In this document: positions 1 to 10,071 of the stretch, piece after piece
How positions within the stretch are numbered: position 1 is the first letter of the stretch
How the letters are laid out: each line of letters starts with the position of its first letter
Source: JBEIDK01 sp040383485
Lineage (GTDB): Bacteria; Bacteroidota; Bacteroidia; UBA4408
Assembly: GCA_040383485.1 (NCBI GenBank)
Contig: JBEIDK010000002.1
Span: forward strand, 1 to 64,000
Reading direction: 5' to 3'
DNA length: 64,000 bases
Position numbers and translations under genes: made by a program
Notes under the pieces: generated by a model
The model's input: only the letters and a program-made list of their open reading frames with translations
The model's database searches: none
Told to the model about the DNA's origin: nothing

Positions 1-402
1 ACTGTTGCTAAAGCTAAAGCTTTAAAACAATTTGTTGAACCATTAGTTACAAAATCAAAAGAAGATACTACTCACAATCGTCGTACTGTTTTCTCTTATT
101 TAAGAGATAAATATGCTGTTACAGAATTGTTCAGAGAAGTTGCTGCTAAAGTTGGTGACCGTCCAGGAGGATACACTCGTATCATCAAGTTAGGTAACCG
201 TTTAGGAGATAACGCTGATATGGCAATGATTGAATTAGTAGATTTCAATACAATTTACAACGGTGGTAAAAAAGAAGTGAAGAAAACAACTCGTCGTGGT
301 AAGGCTAAAAAAGCAGAAGGAACTCCTGAAGCTCCTGTAGCTGACACAACTGTTGCTGATCAAACTGATGAAACTTCTTCAACAACTGAAGCTACAGAAT
401 AA
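1..402 (+). CDS. rplQ: 50S ribosomal protein L17 (5' truncated by window)
   Basis: The reading frame is open from base 1, so the start codon lies upstream of the window; 133 codons are visible. The protein is part of the large ribosomal subunit. L17 signatures are visible: [14 protein letters not shown] near residue 21, then [19 protein letters not shown]. After the conserved core comes a Lys/Arg-rich stretch and then a tail of about 35 residues rich in Ala, Glu and Thr, an extension I associate with Flavobacteriia L17 proteins. It would normally close the alpha operon (rpoA-rplQ), and a good terminator follows directly, consistent with being the last gene. Confidence 0.97.
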   Translation, partial: TVAKAKALKQFVEPLVTKSKEDTTHNRRTVFSYLRDKYAVTELFREVAAKVGDRPGGYTRIIKLGNRLGDNADMAMIELVDFNTIYNGGKKEVKKTTRRGKAKKAEGTPEAPVADTTVADQTDETSSTTEATE

Positions 403-429
403 TCATGAAACCATTCATGTAAAAATAAT

Positions 430-464
430 AAGGATAGACTTTTTTAAGTTTATCCTTTTTTTTT
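430..464 (+). terminator. Rho-independent terminator after rplQ
   Basis: An 11-bp stem (aaggatagact at 430-440 paired with agtttatcctt at 447-457, one G-U pair) with a 6-nt loop is followed by a run of T. Confidence 0.85.
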
Positions 465-483
465 GGTTTTACGAATCAAACAG

Positions 484-514
484 TTGAAAAAAACAACTTT
501 TATAACTAAATTTG
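484..514 (+). promoter_or_regulatory. Bacteroidota-type promoter of carA
   Basis: A TTG at 484-486 lies 20 nt before TAAATTTG (507-514), a full match to the -7 consensus TAnnTTTG. The transcript should begin near 519, leaving a short leader before the ATG at 536. This placement also argues against the upstream in-frame TTG at 512 as the start codon, because it lies inside the -7 box. Confidence 0.7.
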
Positions 515-535
515 CACACACAACAACACAGCACA

Positions 536-1645
536 ATGAAATACAACAATCGATCTAAGGCCGTTTTATTGTTAAAAGACGGAACTATCTTTCACGGAAA
601 ATCTATTGGTATCGAAGGCGTAACTTTTGGAGAAGTAGCTTTCAATACGGGGACTACAGGTTATCAAGAAATATTTACCGATCCTTCTTATTTCGGTCAA
701 ATTATGGTTACCACAAATGCTCACATTGGTAATTATGGGGTAAATAATACCGAAGTAGAATCTGATTCCGTTAAAATTTCTGGTTTAGTTTGTAAAAATT
801 TTAGTTTTAATTTTTCACGCGTTGATGCCACTGAAAGTCTATTCGATTATTTAAAGAAACAAAATCTTATTGTAATTTCTGATGTAGATACTCGAGCATT
901 AGTAAGTTATATTAGAGATAATGGTGCGATGAATGCAGTTATTTGTACTAATGGAACTCCAATTGAAGTTTTGAAGGAAAAATTAGCGCAAGTTCCCGAT
1001 ATGAACGGATTAGAATTGGCTTCAAAAGTTTCAACTACTGAGCCGTATTTTTTTGGAGATGAATCGGCAACCTATAAAATCTCTGCATTGGATTTAGGAA
1101 TCAAAACTAATATTCTACGAAATTTAGCAAAACGTGATTGTTACATCAAAGTTTTCCCTTATAATGCAACCTTTGAACAATTGAAATCTTTTAATCCAGA
1201 TGGTTATTTCTTATCAAACGGGCCAGGCGATCCTGAGCCTTTAGATGGAGCGCAAGAAGTGGCAAGACAAATATTAAACGAAAACAAACCTTTGTTCGGA
1301 ATTTGTTTAGGACACCAAATTATCGGCTTGGCTAACGGAATTTCTACTTATAAAATGTTTAACGGTCACCGCGGAATTAATCATCCAGTTAAAAATATAA
1401 TTACTGGAAAAGGTGAAATTACTTCTCAAAACCATGGTTTTGCAATTGTGCGTGAAGAGTTAGACAAACATCCTGATTTCGAATTGACACACGAACATTT
1501 GAATGATGGAACAGTAGCTGGTATGCGAATGAAATCTAAAAATTGTTTTTCAGTGCAATATCATCCAGAAGCTAGTCCTGGGCCTCACGATTCTAGCTAT
1601 TTATTTGATCAATTTATTGAAAATATTAAATCTGCAACCAACTAA
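536..1645 (+). CDS. carA: Carbamoyl-phosphate synthase small subunit
   Basis: Glutaminase subunit of carbamoyl-phosphate synthase. It hydrolyses glutamine and passes ammonia to CarB for arginine and pyrimidine synthesis in the cytosol. The protein has 369 residues, normal for CarA. The N-terminal CarA domain contains FGEVAFNTGTTGYQEIFTDP. The C-terminal class I glutamine amidotransferase domain contains LSNGPGDP, the nucleophile elbow FGICLGHQ with Cys257, and the His343/Glu345 pair in QYHPEASPGPHDS. I chose ATG 536 because a longer in-frame TTG start at 512 lies in the promoter. carB is not adjacent. eno follows 100 nt later with its own likely promoter. Confidence 0.97.
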   Translation: MKYNNRSKAVLLLKDGTIFHGKSIGIEGVTFGEVAFNTGTTGYQEIFTDPSYFGQIMVTTNAHIGNYGVNNTEVESDSVKISGLVCKNFSFNFSRVDATESLFDYLKKQNLIVISDVDTRALVSYIRDNGAMNAVICTNGTPIEVLKEKLAQVPDMNGLELASKVSTTEPYFFGDESATYKISALDLGIKTNILRNLAKRDCYIKVFPYNATFEQLKSFNPDGYFLSNGPGDPEPLDGAQEVARQILNENKPLFGICLGHQIIGLANGISTYKMFNGHRGINHPVKNIITGKGEITSQNHGFAIVREELDKHPDFELTHEHLNDGTVAGMRMKSKNCFSVQYHPEASPGPHDSSYLFDQFIENIKSATN

Positions 1646-1700
1646 AACGTTATCGTTTATAAGTTTTTTGCATTTCATAATTTTGTTCAGTTTTAAGTTT

Positions 1701-1708
1701 TAAATTTG
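1701..1708 (+). promoter_or_regulatory. Putative -7 element upstream of eno
   Basis: TAAATTTG matches TAnnTTTG 38 nt before the eno start. The only TTTG nearby (1682-1685) gives a 15-nt spacer, short of the usual 17-20, so the -33 element is weak. Confidence 0.45.
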
Positions 1709-1733
1709 TTATTATTCTTAAAATACTAACTAA

Positions 1734-3041
<1,308 letters not shown>

Positions 3042-3083
3042 TACAGTTATGTCATGCTGAACTTGTTTCAGTATCTAATATCT

Positions 3084-3119
3084 AAACCCTTTCTTAATAT
3101 AAATTTTGAGAGGGTTTTT
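3084..3119 (+). terminator. Rho-independent terminator after eno
   Basis: A 10-bp stem with one G-U pair (aaaccctttc at 3084-3093, gagagggttt at 3108-3117) encloses a 14-nt A/T loop and is followed by a short T run. Confidence 0.7.
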
Positions 3120-3228
3120 CATGTATATTATTTAACCATTTTTTAGCATTTTTTACTTTATCGTTTGCGTATTATTTATTAAATTCGCATAATTCATAAA
3201 TTTTTTTCAAAAAAAACAATATAATTAT

Positions 3229-4512
3229 ATGTCAAAAATTGCAATATTAGAACTCGATGGTAAAAAGTATGAGTTTCCGGTTATCGTTGGTACTGAAAAT
3301 GAGGTAGCTATCGATATTGATAAGTTAAGAAGTGCTACGGGTGCTATCACTATCGATCCAGGATATAAAAATTCTGGAGCATGTAAAAGTGAAATCACCT
3401 TCTTAGATGGAGAAGAAGGAATTCTTCGTTATAGAGGTTATTCTATTGAAGATTTAGCAGATAAGGCCAACTTTTTAGAAGTTTCTTATTTGTTAATTTT
3501 TGGAGAATTGCCAACTAATGTGCAATTAGAAAAATTTGAAAACGATATTCGTAAATATACATTAGTTAATGAAGAAATGAAAAACATCATTGATGGTTTT
3601 CCAAAAACAGCGCATCCAATGGGTGTTTTAGCTTCATTAACAAGTGCTTTAACCGCCTTTAATCCAAAGTCGGTTAATCCACATAATGAGAAAGAAATGT
3701 ATGAGGCAGTTTGTAAAACGATGGGTAAATTCCTAGTTATTGCAACATGGACATATAGAAAATCTATGGGATATCCGTTGAATTATTATGATAATACAAA
3801 AGGGTATGTAGAAAATTTCATGCGTTTAATGTTTGAATTACCTACCGGACCATATAAAGCTGATCCAAAAGTGGTAGCAGCATTAGATAAATTATTCATA
3901 CTTCACGCAGATCATGAGCAAAACTGTTCAACTTCAACAGTTAGAATTGTAGGTTCTTCTCATGCTGGATTGTTTGCTTCGATTTCTGCAGGTGTTTCTG
4001 CACTTTGGGGACCACTTCACGGTGGTGCTAATCAAGCAGTATTAGAAATGTTACAAGAAATTCATGACAATGGTGGTGATGTTGCAAAATTTGTTCTTAA
4101 AGCAAAAGATAAAGACGATCCATTCCGTTTAATGGGATTTGGGCATAGAGTGTATAAAAACTTTGATCCAAGAGCAACGATTATTAAAAAAGCGGCTGAC
4201 GATGTGTTAACTGCTTTAGGAGTTGATGATCCGTTGTTAGATATTGCTAAACAATTAGAAAAAGTAGCTTTAGAAGACGAATATTTCAAATCTAGAAACT
4301 TATATCCAAACGTAGATTTCTATTCAGGAATTATCTACCGTGCAATGGGTATTCCGGTTGAAATGTTTACCGTTTTATTTGCCATTGGTCGTTTACCAGG
4401 ATGGATAGCACAATGGAAAGAAATGCGCATTAACAAAGAGCCAATTGGTCGCCCAAGACAAGTGTATACAGGGTATCCGTTGCGCGATTTTAAAGAAGCA
4501 AAAAACAGATAA
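3229..4512 (+). CDS. gltA: Citrate synthase, type II (hexameric class)
   Basis: Condenses oxaloacetate with acetyl-CoA to start the TCA cycle. The 427-residue length and the N-terminal beta-rich domain (residues 1-60, including ITIDPGYKNSGACKSEITF) fit the NADH-sensitive hexameric class of Gram-negative bacteria. The catalytic residues are His264 (GPLHGGANQAV), His306 (GFGHRVYKNFDPRA) and Asp363 (NVDFYSGIIYRAMG), nearly the same numbering as in E. coli GltA. It is a single gene: its own terminator starts 5 nt after the stop codon. The start ATG follows an A-rich stretch. Confidence 0.97.
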   Translation: MSKIAILELDGKKYEFPVIVGTENEVAIDIDKLRSATGAITIDPGYKNSGACKSEITFLDGEEGILRYRGYSIEDLADKANFLEVSYLLIFGELPTNVQLEKFENDIRKYTLVNEEMKNIIDGFPKTAHPMGVLASLTSALTAFNPKSVNPHNEKEMYEAVCKTMGKFLVIATWTYRKSMGYPLNYYDNTKGYVENFMRLMFELPTGPYKADPKVVAALDKLFILHADHEQNCSTSTVRIVGSSHAGLFASISAGVSALWGPLHGGANQAVLEMLQEIHDNGGDVAKFVLKAKDKDDPFRLMGFGHRVYKNFDPRATIIKKAADDVLTALGVDDPLLDIAKQLEKVALEDEYFKSRNLYPNVDFYSGIIYRAMGIPVEMFTVLFAIGRLPGWIAQWKEMRINKEPIGRPRQVYTGYPLRDFKEAKNR

Positions 4513-4516
4513 TTTT

Positions 4517-4541
4517 AAACCCATCGTTTGATGGGTTTTTT
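4517..4541 (+). terminator. Rho-independent terminator after gltA
   Basis: A perfect 9-bp stem, aaacccatc (4517-4525) with gatgggttt (4530-4538), has a 4-nt loop gttt and is followed by T residues. Confidence 0.9.
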
Positions 4542-4583
4542 ATTCATACGCTTTTTTGAACTCACTTTCTCAATACAATTTCC

Positions 4584-4591
4584 TATATTTG
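4584..4591 (+). promoter_or_regulatory. Putative -7 element for the amidinotransferase-fold gene pair
   Basis: TATATTTG is an exact TAnnTTTG match 41 nt before the ATG at 4633. No well-spaced TTTG -33 box is present; TTTG at 4555-4558 gives a 25-nt spacer. Confidence 0.5.
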
Positions 4592-4632
4592 CTTAGTTGC
4601 TAAATCCAATAATACAACTAAAAATCAAACTT

Positions 4633-5547
4633 ATGTTACCATTAAATGTAAAAAACGAAACTTCCCGATTGAGGGCGGTGGTGTTAGGAACTGCAATAAG
4701 TAACGGTCCAACCCCTACAATTGAAGAAGCTTATGATCCAAAGTCATTAGAGCACATAAAAGCAGGAACTTATCCTGTTGAAGTTGATATGGTGAATGAA
4801 ATGGAGGCTTTTAATGCAGTATTCCAAAAATACGATGTAAAAGTTTTCAGACCCCAAATAATTGACAATTATAACCAAATTTTCACAAGAGATATAGGCT
4901 TTGTAATTGATGATGTTTTTATAAAAGCGAATATATTACCAGATCGTGAGCGTGAATTAGACGCGATTCAGTATGTTATTGATCAAATTGATCCAAAAAA
5001 AGTAGTCCGTCCGCCAGAAGAAGTACATATCGAAGGTGGAGATGTAATGCTTTGGAATAATTATATTTTTGTTGGCACCTATAAAGGTTCAGATTATAAA
5101 GATTATATTACGGCTAGAACTAATTGGCAAGGTGTCAATTATATTAAAGAATTATTTCCAAATAAAATAGTTAAGGAATTTGATTTAGTAAAATCGAAAA
5201 TCGAGCCAAGAGATAACGCTTTACATTTAGATTGTTGTTTTCAGCCAGTAGGAACAAATAAAGGGATTATTTACAAAAGTGGTTTCCGTGAAGAAGCTGA
5301 TTATATGTTTTTAGTGAATTTATTCGGAAAGGAAAATCTGTTTCACATCGAAAGAGAAGAAATGTATCACATGAATTCCAATGTGTTTTCTATTGCACCA
5401 GATGTGGTAGTTTCTGAAAAGAATTTTACTCGATTAAACAACTGGCTTCGCAAAAACGGATTTACAGTGGAAGAAATTCCGTATGCCGAAATTGCCAAAC
5501 AAGAAGGCTTATTAAGATGTTCAACTTTACCATTGATTAGAGATTAA
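4633..5547 (+). CDS. Amidinotransferase-fold hydrolase (DDAH/arginine deiminase-related)
   Basis: The 304-residue protein has the pentein fold used to hydrolyse or transfer guanidino groups. The catalytic set is visible: HIEGGDV around residue 138, the His in ALHLDCCFQP around residue 197, and Cys296 in LLRCSTLPL near the C-terminus. By family it could be a dimethylarginine dimethylaminohydrolase, an arginine deiminase-like enzyme or an amidinotransferase; sequence alone does not fix the substrate. ATG 4633 is preferred over the in-frame TTG at 4597, which sits just after the -7 box and lacks conserved residues. The next gene, ctlX, belongs to the same superfamily and lies 69 nt downstream, suggesting a two-gene arginine/citrulline unit. 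Confidence 0.8.
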   Translation: MLPLNVKNETSRLRAVVLGTAISNGPTPTIEEAYDPKSLEHIKAGTYPVEVDMVNEMEAFNAVFQKYDVKVFRPQIIDNYNQIFTRDIGFVIDDVFIKANILPDRERELDAIQYVIDQIDPKKVVRPPEEVHIEGGDVMLWNNYIFVGTYKGSDYKDYITARTNWQGVNYIKELFPNKIVKEFDLVKSKIEPRDNALHLDCCFQPVGTNKGIIYKSGFREEADYMFLVNLFGKENLFHIEREEMYHMNSNVFSIAPDVVVSEKNFTRLNNWLRKNGFTVEEIPYAEIAKQEGLLRCSTLPLIRD

Positions 5548-5580
5548 AAATTTTAATTCAAGTTTAACGTTTCAAGTTGT

Positions 5581-5606
5581 AAAACCTGAAACCTGAAACT
5601 TCAAAC
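5581..5606 (+). repeat. Short gaaacct/gaaactt heptad repeat before ctlX
   Basis: About three tandem heptads of the type gaaacct/gaaactt end 11 nt before the ctlX ATG. A partly complementary gtttcaagtt at 5570-5579 could pair with them. The same heptad recurs in much larger arrays at 40685-40730, 44045-44066 and 62011-62072. Confidence 0.75.
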
Positions 5607-5616
5607 AAAAAATAAC

Positions 5617-6552
5617 ATGAACCAAACCACTAATTCCATATTGATGATTCGTCCGGTAGCATTCCGAATGAATGAACAAACAGCTGTAAATAATTATTAC
5701 CAAAAAGTATTGGATAATTTAACGCCAACTTCAGTAAATGCTAAAGCGCAAGAAGAATTTGATACTTTCGTTCAAAAATTAAAAATGATCGGATTGAATG
5801 TTGTAGTTGTTGAAGATACGCTAAGTCCAGATACGCCTGATAGTATTTTTCCAAATAATTGGATTTCGTTTCATGAAAATGGCGATGTAGTAATGTATCC
5901 AATGTTTGCCGAAAATCGTCGGTTAGAGCGTCGTGAAGATGTTTTAGATACGTTAGAAGAAAAAGGATTTGTTATCAATGAAATAATGGATTATACTTCA
6001 GCTGAAGAAGATGATGTTTTCCTAGAAGGAACTGGAAGTATTGTCTTAGATAGAGCCAATGGGAAAGCGTATTGTGCTTTATCGCCAAGAGCAGATGAAG
6101 AATTATTTATCGAATTTTGCGAAGATTTTGAATTTACACCTGTAATTTTTGAAGCTTTTCAAACGGTAAATGGACAAAGAAAGCACATTTATCATACCAA
6201 TGTAATTATGTGTGTTGGCGAAACATTTGCAGTTATTTGCGCCGATTGTATCGATGATAAAAAAGAGCGCAAAATGGTTTTGGATAGTTTAAAAGGTGAT
6301 GAAAAAGAGGTAATTCTAATCACCGAAGACCAAGTGAATAATTTTGCTGGAAATATGCTCGAGGTAAAAGAAACAAATGATAGACGATATTTAATTATGA
6401 GTGCATCAGCACATCAAAGTTTGACTAAAAAGCAAATCGCACAATTAGAAGAGCATGTTACTATCGTGAGTTCTAGTTTAGATACTATTGAAGCGTGTGG
6501 AGGAGGAAGTGCTCGTTGTATGATGGCAGAAATTTTCTTACCAAAGGAGTAA
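5617..6552 (+). CDS. ctlX: Citrulline utilization hydrolase CtlX
   Basis: A second pentein-fold protein of 311 residues, of the CtlX family annotated as acting in citrulline use. Recognisable elements are the N-terminal ILMIRPVAFRMNEQT, PDSIFPNNWISFHE, the acidic FLEGTGSIVLDR, the His region RKHIYHTNVIM, and the C-terminal nucleophile Cys301 in GGGSARCMMAEIFLP. It follows the DDAH-like gene by 69 nt on the same strand and is probably co-transcribed with it. The spacer contains gaaacct/gaaactt heptads, which recur further along the window. Its stop codon overlaps the first base or two of a tandem repeat that leads into the convergent marC gene. Confidence 0.85.
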   Translation: MNQTTNSILMIRPVAFRMNEQTAVNNYYQKVLDNLTPTSVNAKAQEEFDTFVQKLKMIGLNVVVVEDTLSPDTPDSIFPNNWISFHENGDVVMYPMFAENRRLERREDVLDTLEEKGFVINEIMDYTSAEEDDVFLEGTGSIVLDRANGKAYCALSPRADEELFIEFCEDFEFTPVIFEAFQTVNGQRKHIYHTNVIMCVGETFAVICADCIDDKKERKMVLDSLKGDEKEVILITEDQVNNFAGNMLEVKETNDRRYLIMSASAHQSLTKKQIAQLEEHVTIVSSSLDTIEACGGGSARCMMAEIFLPKE

Positions 6553-6703
6553 ATTCCAATATAAAAAATTCCAATATAAAAAATTCCAAATTCCAAAAAG
6601 TATCGTCAAACAATATTTTTTCAAATACAGATTAAACAGATTTTTAAAATTTCTTTAATCTGTGTTTAAAAATTGGAATTTGGAATTTTACTTTTTGGAA
6701 TTT
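6551..6703. repeat. Nested inverted repeats and likely bidirectional terminator
   Basis: Two exact copies of a 15-bp unit, aaattccaatataaa (6551-6565 and 6566-6580), are followed by aaattccaaattcc. On the far side, 6689-6703 is the exact reverse complement of 6587-6601. Between them sits a 10-bp stem, acagattaaa (6627-6636) with tttaatctgt (6654-6663). The block fills the gap between convergent ctlX and marC, so it probably stops transcription from both sides. Confidence 0.7.
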
Positions 6704-6709
6704 ATAAAT

Positions 6710-7333
6710 TTAAACACCTCTTACAATACTCAACACGGCACTAATGATGTATTGAATTCCAATCGCAATGGTTAAAAAACCAATAATTCTCGAAATAGCC
6801 ACAATTCCTGATGCGCCTAATATTTTAGCTAAATAATGAGCACTTCTCAATACAATATAAATTGTAAAAGCTACCGCTAAAATTGCAATTGTAGAAATAA
6901 TGATTTCATTAGTACTATGATGATCTTGATAATAAGCTATTAAAAGTGAAATAGAACCTGGCCCGGCAAGCATCGGCATAGCTAAAGGGGTAAGCGCTAT
7001 ATCATTTCTATTTTGTGCTTCTTCTTCGGCTTTTTTATCGATTCCTTTATTTTTAGAAAATTTTCCATTCAATAAAGAAAAACCAGAACTCGCAATTATA
7101 ATTCCGCCCGCTATTCGTAAAGCGGTTATAGTAATTCCAAAAAAGGATAATACATATTGGCCAATAAAAAATGATACTACAAGAATAACAAATACATTAA
7201 ATGCAGTCCAAAGTGAAACTTTAGAGCGCTCTTTTTGTGTGTAGTCTTGAGTTAATCCTACAAAAATAGGCACTGTTCCAATTGGATTTAATACCGAAAA
7301 AAGTGCTGCAAATAAATAAACGAATACTTCCAT
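6710..7333 (-). CDS. MarC family integral membrane protein
   Basis: The 207-residue protein of the MarC/YchE family (UPF0056) has about six hydrophobic segments and the family signature LNPIGTVPIFVGLTQ near the N-terminus. A second conserved stretch, TPLAMPMLAGPGSISLL, lies mid-protein. The family sits in the inner membrane; its molecular role is unresolved, and the old link to multiple antibiotic resistance is not supported for MarC itself. The ATG at 7333 is chosen over an upstream TTG at 7357 because family homology begins there (MEVFVYLFAALF). It is convergent with ctlX and divergent from the CoA-binding gene. Confidence 0.88.
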   Translation of the reverse strand: MEVFVYLFAALFSVLNPIGTVPIFVGLTQDYTQKERSKVSLWTAFNVFVILVVSFFIGQYVLSFFGITITALRIAGGIIIASSGFSLLNGKFSKNKGIDKKAEEEAQNRNDIALTPLAMPMLAGPGSISLLIAYYQDHHSTNEIIISTIAILAVAFTIYIVLRSAHYLAKILGASGIVAISRIIGFLTIAIGIQYIISAVLSIVRGV

Positions 7334-7444
7334 AGCTGATTTTTTGTAAAGATACAAAACAATTTTAGAGTGAAATAAAAATATAGAATCCTATCGGTAA
7401 TTGTATAAAGATTATTTCATAAATTTATAAAAAAATAATGAGTA

Positions 7445-7801
7445 ATGAAAACATTAGTAATTGGGGCTTCTACAAATAAAGAACGCTACTCTTATAAAGC
7501 CATTCACAATTTAGTCGATAAAAGTCATCAAGTGGTAGCCATTGGTGCGCAAAAAGGAATTGCTTTTGATGTTCCCATAGAAACCGAAAAAATAGCATTT
7601 CAAGGCATTGATACTGTAACGTTATATATTAATGCGAATATACAATCGGAATACTATGATTATATTTTATCCTTGCATCCAAGACGTGTAATTTTTAATC
7701 CAGGTACTGAAAATCCTGAATTTTATGCTATTCTTAAGCAAAACAATATTAGCTATGAAGTAGCTTGTACTTTAGTAATGCTTGCTACGAATCAATTTTA
7801 A
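7445..7801 (+). CDS. CoA-binding domain protein
   Basis: A 118-residue protein made up of one Rossmann-like CoA-binding domain (CoA_binding_2 type). The N-terminal nucleotide loop is VIGASTNKERYSYKA; the characteristic IFNPGTENPEF and VACTLVML follow in the C-terminal half. Proteins of this size are stand-alone versions of the succinyl-CoA synthetase alpha N-terminal domain. They bind CoA in known relatives, but their cellular role is not defined. The stop codon overlaps the stop of the convergent symporter gene by 4 nt, leaving no room for a conventional terminator. Confidence 0.85.
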   Translation: MKTLVIGASTNKERYSYKAIHNLVDKSHQVVAIGAQKGIAFDVPIETEKIAFQGIDTVTLYINANIQSEYYDYILSLHPRRVIFNPGTENPEFYAILKQNNISYEVACTLVMLATNQF

Positions 7802-9300
7802 AACCGCGTATTTTCTTGGGTTGATTTACTAATGAATAACAATCCAATAAGGGTAATAATTCCATTTATAATAATAATTTCTACCGAAAATATATAACCA
7901 GAAAACCATTCTGATGCATTACTATTTATCCAAAAAGTAATTAACGGTGCAATTACACAAACTATAGGAACTAATTTATCATGAACAGTTTTCGATTTTA
8001 TAAATAATCCAAAAGCATATAAACCTAGCAATGGTCCATAGGTATAACTCGCAACAGTAAATATCATTGAAACTACGGATTTATCGGTAAGCGAATTAAA
8101 AATTAAGATTACAATAAACATCAATAAAGAAAAGCCAATATGCACTAAATGTCGGTTTCTTACAATGTTGGGTTTATTTTGATTAGCAGCTTTGTCCATT
8201 CCTAAAAAATCAACACAAAATGATGTCGTTAAAGCAGTTAAAGCAGAATCGGTTGTAGCAAAAGTAGCTGCAGTTAATCCTAATAAAAACACAATTGCTG
8301 GAATCAATGTTAAATGATTAAAAGCAATTTCTGGAAATAATAAATCGGTTCTTTCTTTTCCTGAAACTAAATCAAGCGGAACATCGATACCGTTTTTTGC
8401 AGCATAGATATATAAAAGTGCACCAACACTTAAAAAGAAAATATTGATTAACACAAAAATTCCGGTAAACGTAAACATGTTTTTTTGTGCTTCGCCAATG
8501 GTTGGACAACTCAAATTCTTTTGCATTAAATCTTGATCAAGGCCTACCATTGCAATGGTTACAAAAATTCCGCCAAGAAGTTGTTTCCAAAAATAATTGC
8601 CGCTTTGGTAATCATCAAAAAAGAATATTTTAGAATACTGACTTTCTTTTACGGTTTCAAAGGCTTCAAAAAAGCTCAAATCAAGATGATTGCAAATAAA
8701 TATAATCGTTAAAAATACCGAAGAAACTAAGAAAAATGTTTGAAGTGTATCAGTAATAATTATTGTTTTTAAACCGCCTTTATAAGTATAGGCAAAAATT
8801 AATGCTAACGAAATGAGAACAGTTAATGCAAACGGAATTCCGTAATAGTCAAAGACATAACGTTGTAAAACAATAACTACTAAATACAATCTAAACGCCG
8901 AACCAATCGTTCTGCTAATCAGAAAAATGGAAGCAGCGGTTTTATAACTTACAGTGCCTAGTCTTTGTTCAATGTAACCATAAATAGAAGTAAGGTTCAT
9001 CCGATAATAAAGTGGCAATAATACTTTAGCAATAATTAGAAATCCAATAGCATTCCCTAGAACAAATTGAAAATATTTGAATTGTAAATCTGGATTTCCT
9101 ACTTCACCTGGTACCGAAATAAAGGTTACACCCGATAAAGCCGTACCAATCATTCCGAAGGCTACTAAATACCATTTAGAATTTTTATTGGCCTTAAAAA
9201 ACGCTTCATTTCCGCTATCTTTTCTACTTACAAAATAAGAAATGATAAATAGTAAACCAAAGTAAACTACGATTAACGATAAAATTGCAAATGGACTCAT
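7798..9300 (-). CDS. Sodium/solute symporter (SSS family)
   Basis: A 500-residue inner-membrane transporter with about 13 hydrophobic segments, consistent with the LeuT-fold SSS family. Helix-breaking motifs of the sodium-binding core are visible in GTALSGVTFISVPGEVG (around residue 50) and later in GLTAATFATTDSALTALTT. Substrate cannot be told from sequence; relatives in Bacteroidota are annotated for sugars, sialic acid, proline or simply unknown. ATG 9300 is chosen over the TTG at 9327 because it starts directly at the first membrane segment. It is divergent from recR and overlaps the convergent CoA-binding gene by 4 nt at its 3' end. Confidence 0.88.
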   Translation of the reverse strand: MSPFAILSLIVVYFGLLFIISYFVSRKDSGNEAFFKANKNSKWYLVAFGMIGTALSGVTFISVPGEVGNPDLQFKYFQFVLGNAIGFLIIAKVLLPLYYRMNLTSIYGYIEQRLGTVSYKTAASIFLISRTIGSAFRLYLVVIVLQRYVFDYYGIPFALTVLISLALIFAYTYKGGLKTIIITDTLQTFFLVSSVFLTIIFICNHLDLSFFEAFETVKESQYSKIFFFDDYQSGNYFWKQLLGGIFVTIAMVGLDQDLMQKNLSCPTIGEAQKNMFTFTGIFVLINIFFLSVGALLYIYAAKNGIDVPLDLVSGKERTDLLFPEIAFNHLTLIPAIVFLLGLTAATFATTDSALTALTTSFCVDFLGMDKAANQNKPNIVRNRHLVHIGFSLLMFIVILIFNSLTDKSVVSMIFTVASYTYGPLLGLYAFGLFIKSKTVHDKLVPIVCVIAPLITFWINSNASEWFSGYIFSVEIIIINGIITLIGLLFISKSTQENTRF

Positions 9301-9378
9301 TTTTCTATTTAATTTTAATAGTGGCAATTTACATAAATAATCTTCACTTTTTCAAATAAACTAACGAGTAAAATTTGT

Positions 9379-9386
9379 TACTTTTG
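9379..9386 (+). promoter_or_regulatory. -7 element immediately before recR
   Basis: TACTTTTG matches TAnnTTTG and ends only 4 nt before the recR ATG. With the usual spacing, transcription would begin at or next to the start codon, implying a leaderless or nearly leaderless mRNA. Confidence 0.55.
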
Positions 9387-9390
9387 TGAA

Positions 9391-10008
9391 ATGGAATTGC
9401 CTTCAAAATTAGTAGAAAACGCCGTCAACGAAATGGCACAATTACCAGGAATTGGTAAACGAACTGCTTTGCGATTGGTGTTGCATTTATTAAAACAACC
9501 ACTTGAACAAACAGAAGAATTAACACAAGCTTTGGCAACGATGCGAAAAGATATTCAGTTTTGTGCTACATGCCATACCATTTCAGATGCTGAAGTTTGT
9601 TCTATTTGTTCCAATTCGTCACGAGATAAATCAATTATTTGTGTGGTTGAAGATGTGCGAGATGTTATGGCTTTGGAAAATACTAATATGTTTAAAGGAG
9701 TTTATCATGTATTGGGAGGTAAAATTTCGCCAATTGAAGGTATTGGTCCTTCCCAACTTAAAATAACTTCATTAGTTGAAAAAGTAAAAGGGGGAGGAGT
9801 GTCCGAAATTATTTTTGCATTAAGTTCTACTATGGAAGGCGACACGACCAACTTTTATATTTACAAACAAATCAAAGAATATTCGGTTAAAACATCAACT
9901 ATTGCAAGAGGAATTGCTGTGGGTGACGAATTAGAATATGCCGATGAAGTAACGTTAGGACGTAGTTTACTCAATCGAATTCCTTTTGAAACGGCTATAA
10001 AACAATAA
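9391..10008 (+). CDS. recR: Recombination protein RecR
   Basis: DNA clamp protein of the RecFOR pathway, which loads RecA at gaps. At 205 residues it has the usual length. Domains in order: helix-hairpin-helix with [17 protein letters not shown] (about residues 18-34), a zinc finger formed by the cysteines of [16 protein letters not shown] (about 57-72), a Toprim domain starting at [16 protein letters not shown], and the C-terminal [19 protein letters not shown]. Its ATG follows a -7 box by 4 nt, so the mRNA may lack a leader. A terminator overlaps its stop codon. Confidence 0.96.
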   Translation: MELPSKLVENAVNEMAQLPGIGKRTALRLVLHLLKQPLEQTEELTQALATMRKDIQFCATCHTISDAEVCSICSNSSRDKSIICVVEDVRDVMALENTNMFKGVYHVLGGKISPIEGIGPSQLKITSLVEKVKGGGVSEIIFALSSTMEGDTTNFYIYKQIKEYSVKTSTIARGIAVGDELEYADEVTLGRSLLNRIPFETAIKQ

Positions 10009-10032
10009 AGAGTTATAATTCAATAACTCTTT
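10007..10032 (+). terminator. Hairpin overlapping the recR stop codon
   Basis: A perfect 10-bp stem, aaagagttat (10007-10016) with ataactcttt (10023-10032), has a 6-nt loop. The stem begins inside the TAA stop codon. There is no long T run after it, so termination efficiency is uncertain; it may also serve the convergent gene from the other side. Confidence 0.6.
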
Positions 10033-10071
10033 ATAATAGTGCAAAGTTTGATTTTGAAATAGATTGTTATT

